Part shown: piece by piece, positions 28,846 to 36,398 of the stretch
How the letters are laid out: every line of letters starts with the position of its first letter
Numbering within the stretch: position 1 is the first letter of the stretch
NCBI GenBank assembly: GCA_027485675.1
Contig: JAIXQP010000050.1
Span: 124,001-188,000 of the forward strand
DNA: 64,000 nucleotides
Reading direction: 5' to 3'
Origin: Terriglobales bacterium
Lineage (GTDB): Bacteria > Acidobacteriota > Terriglobia > Bryobacterales > Bryobacteraceae
Notes under the pieces: model-generated
Seen by the model: only the letters and a program-made list of their open reading frames with translations
Database searches by the model: none
Told to the model about the DNA's origin: nothing
Made by a program: the position numbers and the translations under genes

Positions 28846-31800
28846 ATGCCGGAAAGTACAAAGATCGATGTGAATAGTTGGCTCGAAGAAGAGCTCTTTC
28901 AGCAGTACAAGAACAACCATACGTTCGTGGACGAAAGCTGGCAAAGCCAGTTTGCCGCGGAGAAAGGAAACGGGGCCGTCGCCGCTGCGCCACCGCCCCC
29001 GCCTCCGCCGCCTCCACCCCCGCCGCCACCTCCGCCTCCGCCAGCCCCGGCGGCCACGGGCGTGACGACGACCCAGACGCAGGCTGTCGAAACGAAGCCA
29101 GCTCCGAGTAAGGACGTCGATTCCTCCGAACAGCTAGTGCCCCTGCGGGGCGCCCCGGCGCGGCTCGCCGAGAACATGACCCTGTCGCTTTCGATTCCGA
29201 CGGCGACGAGCCAGCGGTCGATTCCGGTGAAGGTGATTGACGAGAACCGGCGGATCATCAATCAGCACCGGTCTCTGTTGGGTCATTCGAAGATCTCCTA
29301 TACGCACATCATCGGCTGGGCCATTGTGAAGGCCGTGCAGGCCAATCCGGCGATGAACTGCGCCTATGTGGAGCAGGGCAAGGATCTTTTCAAGATCGTT
29401 CGCGGCCACATCAATTTGGGACTGGCGATCGATCTGCCGTCCCGCGACGGCGGCCGGGCGCTCGTGGTGCCCAACATCAAGAACGCCGGTGCGATGACGT
29501 TCTCGCAGTACCTGAAGTCCTACGACGAACTCGTGCAGCGGGGCCGCAAGGGCAAACTGACCGTGGCGGATTTCGCGGGCACGTCGATTTCGCTGACGAA
29601 CCCCGGCACGGTGGGCACCGTGGGATCGATTCCCCGGTTGATGCCGGGCCAGGGCTGCATCATTGCGACGGGCGCCATCGACTTTCCGGCCGAATATCAG
29701 GGCGTAACCGAAGAGATGCGGGCGATGCTGGGCATCGGCAAGGTGATGATGGTCACCTGCACCTACGACCACCGCATTATTCAAGGCGCTGAGAGCGGCG
29801 CGTTCCTTGGCAAACTGCAGGGTCTGCTGCAGGGCGAGGATAACTTCTACAGCGAGATCTTCCACGATCTCCGCATGCCGCATCAGCCGGTGAAGTGGGA
29901 ACCGGACCGGACGGCAGTATCGCGTCCGGCGGGCGGCTTCCGGCAGGTGGAGATTGGCAAGGAGAGCTCGGTTCTCCAACTGATCAATGCCTACCGGATG
30001 CGCGGGCATTTGATTGCGGATCTCGATCCGCTCGGCTCGGAGATCCAATACCATCCGGAACTCGACCCGGCGCATTACGGCCTGACGATTTGGGACCTGG
30101 ACCGCGAATTCGTGACGGGTTCGCTGGGCACGGCCGTGGGCGAAGGCGCGCCGCACATCGTGGCGACGCTGCGCGAACTGCTCGAAAAGATGCGGCAGAC
30201 CTACTGCGGCAAGATCGGCTGCGAGTACATGTACATCCAGTCGCCGGAGCAGAAGACGTGGCTGCAGCAGCGCATGGAACCGAAGGCGAACAATTGGCCG
30301 CTGAACGAAGGCGACCGGGTGCGGGCGCTCGAACGGGTGCTCGAGTCGGAAGGCTTTGAGCAGTTCCTCGGCAATCGGTTCGTGGGCCACAAGCGGTTCT
30401 CGCTTGAAGGCGGCGAATCGACGGTGGCGATTCTCGATGAGATCGTGGTGCGGGCGGCGGACCACGCCGTGCACGAGATCGTGATCGGGATGGCGCACCG
30501 GGGCCGGTTGAACATTTTGACGAACATCATCGGCAAGAAGCCGGAGATGATTTTCAGTGAGTTTGACGGGAACCCGTACGAGGGTTCGATGCAGGGTTCG
30601 GGCGACGTGAAGTACCACTTGGGCGCGAGCGGCGTCCGTCGGGCTCCGTCGGGCCGGGAGATCGTGGTGAGCGTGGCGCCGAATCCGTCGCACCTCGAAG
30701 CGGTGAACCCGGTGGTCGAAGGCATTGTGCGGCCGAAGCAGGATCGGTTGGGCGACGTAAAGCGCGAGCGGGTGATTCCGCTGCTGATCCACGGCGACGC
30801 CGCGTTTATCGGCCAGGGCGTGGTGGCCGAAACGCTGAACATGTCGCAGCTCGAAGGCTACAAGACCGGCGGCACCATTCACGTGGTCATCAATAATCAG
30901 ATTGGATTCACGGCGCAGCCGGAGTCCTACCGCAGTTCGTTGTACGCGACGGACGTGGCGCGGATCGTGGACGCGCCGATTTTCCATGTGAACGGCGACG
31001 ATCCGGAGGCTTGTATCCGGGTGGCGCAGTTGGCGTTCGACTTCCGGCAGGCGTTCAAGAAAGACGTTGTGATCGACATGATCTGCTACCGGCGGCATGG
31101 CCACAACGAAGGCGACGAACCGAGCTATACGCAGCCGATCATGTACCGGAAGATCCGGCAGCAGCCTTCCGTCGCGACGCTGTTCGCCGAACGGCTGGTG
31201 CGGGAGAAAGTGATCACGGCCGACGAAGTGGACCGGATGAAGAAGGCCATCACGCAGCGCCTCTCCGAAGCCCAGGCCCGCAGCCAGGCCAACGCGCAGC
31301 AGTACGAGTTCCAGGAGTTGGCGATTGTCGATGAGTCCGACGTGCGGCGCGAGATCCCGCAGACGGCCGTCGACCGTGCCATTCTCGAACGCGTGATCTA
31401 CGGTTCAACGACCTTCCCGGAGGATTTCCAGGTCCATCCGAAGCTGAAGAGCTTCATCGACAAGCGCCTGCAGATTCTCGACGGCGGGTCCGTGGATTGG
31501 GCGGGGGCCGAGGCGCTCGCGTTTGGCACCTTGGTGCTCGAAGGGACGCCCGTCCGCTTGAGCGGCCAGGATTCGGGCCGCGGCACGTTTTCGCAACGGC
31601 ATCTGGTTTTCTCGGACGCCGAGACCGGCGAGCGCTATATACCGACGCAGCATCTGGCGCCGAACCAGGCCCGGATTGAGGTGTGGGATTCGTGCTTGAG
31701 CGAATATGCCGTGATGGGTTTTGAGTTCGGCTACTCGGTGGCCGACCCGCTCTGCCTCGTGCTGTGGGAAGCGCAGTTCGGCGACTTCGCCAACGGCGCG

Positions 31801-32586
31801 CAGATCATGATCGACCAGTTCATCACCTGTTCGCAGCAGAAGTGGGGCCAGCCGAGCGGCTTGGTGCTGCTGCTGCCGCACGGGCAGGAAGGTCAGGGTC
31901 CGGAGCACTCCTCGGCGCGTATCGAACGCTTCCTGACGTTGTGCGCCGAAGACAATATCCAGGTGGTTTACCCGACCACGGCGGCGCAGTACTTCCATGT
32001 GTTGCGCCGGCAGATGCACGGCGGCGATGACCGCCGCGGGATGCGGAAGCCGCTCGTGATCTTTACTCCCAAGGGCATGCTCCGGCTGCCGCGTGCGAGT
32101 TCGGCGCTCGCCGATCTGACGACCGGTGGCTTCTGCGAGATCATCGGCGATACCGCGCTGACCGAAGCGACCCGCGTGAAGCGCGTGATCCTGACGACGG
32201 GCAAGATCCACTACGAGTTGGCTGAGGCCCGCGAGAAGCAGGGCATCAACAACATCGCGCTCATCCGTCTCGAACAGCTGTATCCGTTCCCGACGGCGGA
32301 GCTGCAGGACGTGTTGGCGCGGTACCCGGTAACGGCGGAAGTCTGCTTTGTGCAGGAAGAGCCGCGGAACATGGGCGCGTGGCGGTTTGTGCGCGAGCAG
32401 GTGCAGCCGCTGCTCGACCCGAGCCGGCGGGCGCTGCGTTACATTGGCCGGGACGAATCGGCCAGCCCGGCGCCGGGTTCGTTGAAGCGGCATAACTTCG
32501 AGCAGGCGGACCTGGTGGAGGAGGCGATGGATGCCTCGTCGAAGCCGCAGCCGCGGACTCGTTTGGTGGCCCGCAAGAAGGGATAA
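28846..32586 (+). CDS. Fused 2-oxoglutarate dehydrogenase/decarboxylase (E2 core plus E1, Kgd type)
   Basis: 1246 residues. Residues 1-45 (WLEEELFQQYKNNHTFVDESWQSQF) are the E1 N-terminal helix region seen in Kgd/SucA. A run of 18 consecutive Pro codons (residues 49-66) forms a linker. Residues about 95-340 are an E2 acyltransferase core ending TYDHRIIQGAESG with the catalytic His, but no lipoyl domain is present. From about 365 the E1 follows: VLQLINAYRMRGHLIADLDPLG, GMAHRGRLNIL, the TPP segment IHGDAAFIGQG (about 648) and LLPHGQEGQGPEHSSARIERFL. It decarboxylates 2-oxoglutarate in the TCA cycle. This single-chain form is best known from mycobacteria. Confidence 0.92.
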   Translation: MPESTKIDVNSWLEEELFQQYKNNHTFVDESWQSQFAAEKGNGAVAAAPPPPPPPPPPPPPPPPPPAPAATGVTTTQTQAVETKPAPSKDVDSSEQLVPLRGAPARLAENMTLSLSIPTATSQRSIPVKVIDENRRIINQHRSLLGHSKISYTHIIGWAIVKAVQANPAMNCAYVEQGKDLFKIVRGHINLGLAIDLPSRDGGRALVVPNIKNAGAMTFSQYLKSYDELVQRGRKGKLTVADFAGTSISLTNPGTVGTVGSIPRLMPGQGCIIATGAIDFPAEYQGVTEEMRAMLGIGKVMMVTCTYDHRIIQGAESGAFLGKLQGLLQGEDNFYSEIFHDLRMPHQPVKWEPDRTAVSRPAGGFRQVEIGKESSVLQLINAYRMRGHLIADLDPLGSEIQYHPELDPAHYGLTIWDLDREFVTGSLGTAVGEGAPHIVATLRELLEKMRQTYCGKIGCEYMYIQSPEQKTWLQQRMEPKANNWPLNEGDRVRALERVLESEGFEQFLGNRFVGHKRFSLEGGESTVAILDEIVVRAADHAVHEIVIGMAHRGRLNILTNIIGKKPEMIFSEFDGNPYEGSMQGSGDVKYHLGASGVRRAPSGREIVVSVAPNPSHLEAVNPVVEGIVRPKQDRLGDVKRERVIPLLIHGDAAFIGQGVVAETLNMSQLEGYKTGGTIHVVINNQIGFTAQPESYRSSLYATDVARIVDAPIFHVNGDDPEACIRVAQLAFDFRQAFKKDVVIDMICYRRHGHNEGDEPSYTQPIMYRKIRQQPSVATLFAERLVREKVITADEVDRMKKAITQRLSEAQARSQANAQQYEFQELAIVDESDVRREIPQTAVDRAILERVIYGSTTFPEDFQVHPKLKSFIDKRLQILDGGSVDWAGAEALAFGTLVLEGTPVRLSGQDSGRGTFSQRHLVFSDAETGERYIPTQHLAPNQARIEVWDSCLSEYAVMGFEFGYSVADPLCLVLWEAQFGDFANGAQIMIDQFITCSQQKWGQPSGLVLLLPHGQEGQGPEHSSARIERFLTLCAEDNIQVVYPTTAAQYFHVLRRQMHGGDDRRGMRKPLVIFTPKGMLRLPRASSALADLTTGGFCEIIGDTALTEATRVKRVILTTGKIHYELAEAREKQGINNIALIRLEQLYPFPTAELQDVLARYPVTAEVCFVQEEPRNMGAWRFVREQVQPLLDPSRRALRYIGRDESASPAPGSLKRHNFEQADLVEEAMDASSKPQPRTRLVARKKG

Positions 32587-32600
32587 CGGAGTTCGCTGCG

Positions 32601-32631
32601 AGTCAGCGGGGCGCCCGGCGCCTCGCTGACT
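32601..32631 (+). terminator. Hairpin after the 2-oxoglutarate dehydrogenase gene
   Basis: AGTCAGCG (32601-32608) plus GGCGCC pairs with GGCGCC and CGCTGACT (32624-32631), a nearly perfect 15-bp inverted repeat with one G-U pair, starting 15 bp after the stop codon. No T-run follows, so a Rho-independent role is uncertain. The right arm is the beginning of the first 137-bp repeat unit. Confidence 0.5.
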
Positions 32632-33432
32632 GCATGCCGAAGCGGCCTTGCGATGGATCTCCGTGGCGAGTATCGGTGCCGTGCGCTCCGTAGCCGGGAG
32701 CCGCGCGACGGATGCCGGCAGGAACGCCGTATCCTCTCGTCCGACACCTCGCTGACTGCATGCCGAAGCTCTGCCGCGAAGGCCTTGCGCTGGATCTCCG
32801 TGGCGAGTATCGGTGCTGTGTGTTCCGTCGCCGGGTGCTGCGCGACGGGTGCCTGCAGGAACGCCGTACCCTCGCGCCCCGGCGCCTCGCTGACTGCATA
32901 CCGAAGCTCTGCCGCGAAGGCCTTGCGCTGGATCTCCGGGGCGAGTATCGGTGCTGTGCGTTTCGTAGCCGGGAGCCACGCGACGGCTGCCCGCTGGAAC
33001 GCCGTACCTTCGCGCCCGGCGCCGCGCTGACTGCATGCGGAAGCTCCGCCGCGAAGGCCTTGCGCTGGACCTCCGTGGCGCACATCGGTGCCGTGAGCTC
33101 CGTGGCCGGGAGTCGCGCGACGGATGCCGGCAGGAATGCCGTACCCTCTCGTCCGACACCTCGCTCATCGTATGCCGAAGGTCTGCCGCGAAGGCCTTGC
33201 GCCGGATCTCCGGGGCGAGTATCGGTGCTGTGCGTTTCGTAGCCGGGAGCCACGCGACGGCTGCCCGCTGGAACGCCGTACCTTCGCGCCCGGCACCTCG
33301 CTGACTGCATGCCGGAGCTCTACCGCGCAGGCCTTGCGCTGGGTCTCCGTTGCGAGTATCGGTGCTGTGCGTTCCGTCGCCGGGAGCCGCGCGACGGATG
33401 CCTGCAGGAACGCCGTACCCTCGCGCCGGGCG
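32621..33432. repeat. Six tandem ~137-bp units derived from the 3' end of the TPR gene
   Basis: Unit starts are 32621, 32747, 32885, 33022, 33159 and 33296, so lengths are 126, 138, 137, 137, 137 and 137 bp; a diverged seventh copy is the real gene end from 33433. Each unit begins CCTCGCTGACTGCATGCCG, matching the gene's stop-codon region (33433-33452), and continues with sequence matching about 33528-33645, which encodes GRDGTVFMQASVVRLP to HRKTFAAKV on the minus strand. The roughly 73 bp between these two parts of the gene is deleted in every unit. The TAG stop is TCA in the units, and 137 is not a multiple of three, so no frame is kept. Nothing else is seen in this 850-bp gap. Confidence 0.92.
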
Positions 33433-33438
33433 CCTCGC

Positions 33439-35343
33439 CTACTGAATGCCGAACATCTCTTTCAACTGCATGGCGTCGCCGGCGGTCGTCGAGCCGTCGA
33501 GGGAGTTGATGCCCGCCTGGGAAAGGTCCACTTTTGCCGCAAAAGTCTTGCGGTGGATCTCCTTGGCCAGCATCCGCGCCGTGAGCTTCATATCCGGGAG
33601 CCGCACGACCGATGCCTGCATGAACACCGTACCGTCGCGCCCGGACAGGCGGGCGGCCAGCCGGTTGCCGGCGGTGAAGACCGAGAGCGTGAAGCCGCGG
33701 CCGCGGTGGAAGCGGGGGCTCTTTTCGAGGAACGTCACCGTCTGCTTGGCCGCCTCACTCGCGTCCGGGGAGAAGGTGACGGGGACCGTCAGATCCAGGG
33801 TACGGAATAGGCCCGGGTTTCGTTCGAGGGCGTTCCGGTAGGCCGTCACCGAGGCTTCGCTCTGCCCAAGCCGCTCGTTGGCGTAGCCGATCAGGACCTC
33901 AACCCGGGTGCGGAGCAGGACCTCTTCCTGCGGCAGGGCGTTGCGGGCGGCCGTCAAGGCCGTGAGACCCTTGGCGTAGGCTCCTTGCGAGACCAAAGTC
34001 TCCCCGAGCGCTCCCTGCAGATACGGCTTTTCGCGCACGGCGTTCTTACCCGTTCGGGCCAGCAGCTTCTGGAGCTCCACTTCGGCAAGGCCGTCCCCGA
34101 CCGGAATGTGCAGGCCGGGCCGCATCCATTCGACGATGGGCGAATCCGGAGCGTAGGGACGGAGGATCCAGTTGAGACGGCTTTGAGGGACCAGCAGCGA
34201 GTTCAGGCGGCTGTTGGCTTCCCACAGCTCGCGCTCCACTTTGAGACGCTCCCAGAGCGCCAGCCCCCATTCGGGGATGGTGTTCCAGCTCATCTCTTCG
34301 CGGATCTGCTCCCGTTGCAGTTGGAGCGCCTCGCGATAGAGATAGAGCAGGCCGATCTCCGCCTGTTCGGCGTTGCCGCTGGTGACGCCGCGGCGGTCCG
34401 GCTTATTGCGGATCTTGCGCAGAATATTCAGCGCCTCGGTGTTGTAGCCGGCGGCCATCAGGATGATCGCCGTGGCCTGTTGGCCGTCGTTCCAGCGCTG
34501 TTGCTCGAGCGTGGGGTCGCTGCGCTTGTCCCAGGAGTGCATGTTGCGGAGGGCGCCCAACGCTTCGGCCAGCCGGCCTTGGCCGACGTAGAGAATAGCG
34601 AGTGACATCCACGGATTGGAGTTGCTCGACGGATGGAAATGCTTGGTCGCGTAAAGGGTATCGGCTTCGGCCTCCTGGAAACGGAGGAGTACGGTGGCGA
34701 CCTCGGCGCGATTGCGGACTAGCGTCGCAATGTTGACGCGATCACGCTCGGTGAGTTCGCTCTTGAGGATGGTGAACCAGCGGAACGCCTCTTCGTATTT
34801 GCCGAGGGTCATCTCAATGGAACCCAGGGTGTTCAGCGCGCCGCGGCGGACGTCGGGGTCCTTCGACTGCACATAATGGCGCATGAGCTTAAGCGCCTCT
34901 TCATGGCGGCCCAGTTTCATGAGCGCCCAGCCGGTACGCTCGCCCATGTCGATGCGGAAGAGTTCGTTGAACTCGGCGACGATCTTGAGCTGCTCGTCGT
35001 GCTTTTCGGTGAGTCCGGCGACCAGGAGCATTTCAAACAGCACGTTCGAGTGCAGCTCCGAGCGGTTGGCGTCGAAGCCGGTGAGCTCCTCTCGTTCGAC
35101 CAGGCTGCGCGCGCGGCCCAGATAGTAGCGGGCGAGCGGCAGGTTGGCCTCGCCGCGGTGCATGGCCACCCCCATCAGGTAGTTGCCCATGATGGAGTTC
35201 TTGTTCTCGCGGAGCGTCTGTTCGGCGATTTCGCGGATGCGGACGAAGCGCCCGCGGTCAATGAGATTGCGCGCGGAGGCCAGGTCGAGATCCTCGGCCA
35301 GAAGGGTGGCGAAGCTGAGGAGGAGCAGGACCAGGAGGCGCAT
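33439..35343 (-). CDS. Secreted tetratricopeptide-repeat protein
   Basis: 634 residues with a signal peptide (MRLLVLLLLSFATLLA). The rest is mainly helical hairpins of TPR type, for example ALMKLGRHEEALKLMRHYV, ALNTLGSIEMTLGKYEEAFRWFTIL, SLAILYVGQGRLAEALGALRNM and GETLVSQGAYAKGLTALTAARNAL, ending in a beta-rich domain (about 550-634). The ATG at 35343 overlaps the MoxR stop (TGATG) and gives the signal peptide; a longer upstream reading is rejected. It probably scaffolds the MoxR/DUF58/transglutaminase complex in the periplasm. Partial copies of its last codons form the tandem array just downstream. Confidence 0.85.
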   Translation of the reverse strand: MRLLVLLLLSFATLLAEDLDLASARNLIDRGRFVRIREIAEQTLRENKNSIMGNYLMGVAMHRGEANLPLARYYLGRARSLVEREELTGFDANRSELHSNVLFEMLLVAGLTEKHDEQLKIVAEFNELFRIDMGERTGWALMKLGRHEEALKLMRHYVQSKDPDVRRGALNTLGSIEMTLGKYEEAFRWFTILKSELTERDRVNIATLVRNRAEVATVLLRFQEAEADTLYATKHFHPSSNSNPWMSLAILYVGQGRLAEALGALRNMHSWDKRSDPTLEQQRWNDGQQATAIILMAAGYNTEALNILRKIRNKPDRRGVTSGNAEQAEIGLLYLYREALQLQREQIREEMSWNTIPEWGLALWERLKVERELWEANSRLNSLLVPQSRLNWILRPYAPDSPIVEWMRPGLHIPVGDGLAEVELQKLLARTGKNAVREKPYLQGALGETLVSQGAYAKGLTALTAARNALPQEEVLLRTRVEVLIGYANERLGQSEASVTAYRNALERNPGLFRTLDLTVPVTFSPDASEAAKQTVTFLEKSPRFHRGRGFTLSVFTAGNRLAARLSGRDGTVFMQASVVRLPDMKLTARMLAKEIHRKTFAAKVDLSQAGINSLDGSTTAGDAMQLKEMFGIQ

Positions 35344-36395
35344 CAGTTGACGGGACCCGCCGGGAAATTGTCGGTGGAGGGCGGCGGAACCGGCGACTGG
35401 CCGGCCAGCGTCATGCGGGTGAGCTGCTCGAGCGGCTCGGCCAGGCACTCGTGGACCACCTTCTTCATGTCGCCGGCGCCGGGGGCAATCACCAGCCGGT
35501 GGCCGAAGACGTAGGGGGCCAGGTAATGGATGTCCTGCGGAGAGACGTAGTCGCGTCCGGCCAGCATCGCCATCGATTGCAGGGCGGGGATCATCAGCAC
35601 GAGGCTCCGGGTGCTGAGGCCCTGCAGGACCTTCTTATGCGAGCGCAGGTTGCGCGCCGTATCCACCAGGCAATGGTTGATCAGCGGGTGGACGTAGACG
35701 TACTGCTCGATCAACTGCCGGGCCACGATCACCTCATCGCGGCTGACGAGCCGGTCGGCCGGCGCCGAGCGGCGTTCGCGGCGGGTATTGAGAACCTCCA
35801 CTTCCGACTCGCGGTCGATGTAGTCCATGTTGATCTTGAACAGGAAGCGGTCGAGCTGCGCGACGGGAAGCGGATAGGTGCCGGCGAGGTCGCGCGGGTT
35901 CTGCGTGGCGATGACGAAGAAGAGCTGATCGAGCGGGTAGGTGACGTTGTCGACGGTCACCTGCTTTTCAGCCATCGATTCGAGCATGGCGGACTGCACC
36001 TTCGGCGAGGTGCGGTTGATTTCGTCAGCCAGCAGGACGTGGGCAAAGATGGGGCCCGGGCGGAATTCGAAGCGGCCGGTGGGCGGGTCGAAGATGCTGA
36101 CGCCGGTGATGTCGCTCGGCAGCAGATCGGGCGTGAACTGGACGCGCCGGAAGGCGGCGATGTGGTTGCCGCTCGCGTCGGTGATGGACTCGCCGAGGGC
36201 CTTGGCGAGAGTGGTTTTGCCGGAGCCGGGATAGTCCTCGAGCAGGACGTGACCGTCGGCAAACAGCGCGGTCAGAATGAGGTTGATCACCTCGTCGCGG
36301 CCCTTGATCGCGGCGCGGAGCCGGCTGCCGAGCACCCGGGCGACTTCAGCGGCCGGCGTCAAGGGATGAGGGGCGGGATTAGTTGAGGGATCCAT
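35343..36395 (-). CDS. MoxR-family AAA+ ATPase
   Basis: 350 residues. Walker A is EDYPGSGKTTLAKAL (about residue 53), Walker B LLADEINRTSPKVQSAMLE, sensor 1 FFVIATQNPRDLAGTYPLPVAQLDRFLF, and the C-terminal lid domain has YVSPQDIHYLAPYVFGHRL. MoxR ATPases remodel or activate protein complexes, often with metal-binding or von Willebrand partners. The gene is 3 bp after the transglutaminase gene and overlaps the TPR gene by 1 bp, the standard MoxR-DUF58-transglutaminase neighbourhood. Confidence 0.93.
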   Translation of the reverse strand: MDPSTNPAPHPLTPAAEVARVLGSRLRAAIKGRDEVINLILTALFADGHVLLEDYPGSGKTTLAKALGESITDASGNHIAAFRRVQFTPDLLPSDITGVSIFDPPTGRFEFRPGPIFAHVLLADEINRTSPKVQSAMLESMAEKQVTVDNVTYPLDQLFFVIATQNPRDLAGTYPLPVAQLDRFLFKINMDYIDRESEVEVLNTRRERRSAPADRLVSRDEVIVARQLIEQYVYVHPLINHCLVDTARNLRSHKKVLQGLSTRSLVLMIPALQSMAMLAGRDYVSPQDIHYLAPYVFGHRLVIAPGAGDMKKVVHECLAEPLEQLTRMTLAGQSPVPPPSTDNFPAGPVN

Positions 36396-36398
36396 GTT

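Noticed and set aside
29134-31104. 656-aa minus-strand reading frame within the same gene
   Set aside because: Antisense shadow of conserved E1/E2 sequence, with no recognisable domain.
31405-33168. Long minus-strand reading frames through the array and opposite the 2-oxoglutarate dehydrogenase gene
   Set aside because: They arise because GC-rich sequence and the 137-bp repeats lack stops; they have Arg/Ser-rich shadow composition, overlap a well-identified gene and match no family.
32621-33432. CRISPR array
   Set aside because: Units are 126-138 bp of continuous gene-derived sequence without short repeats and unique spacers, and no cas genes are present.
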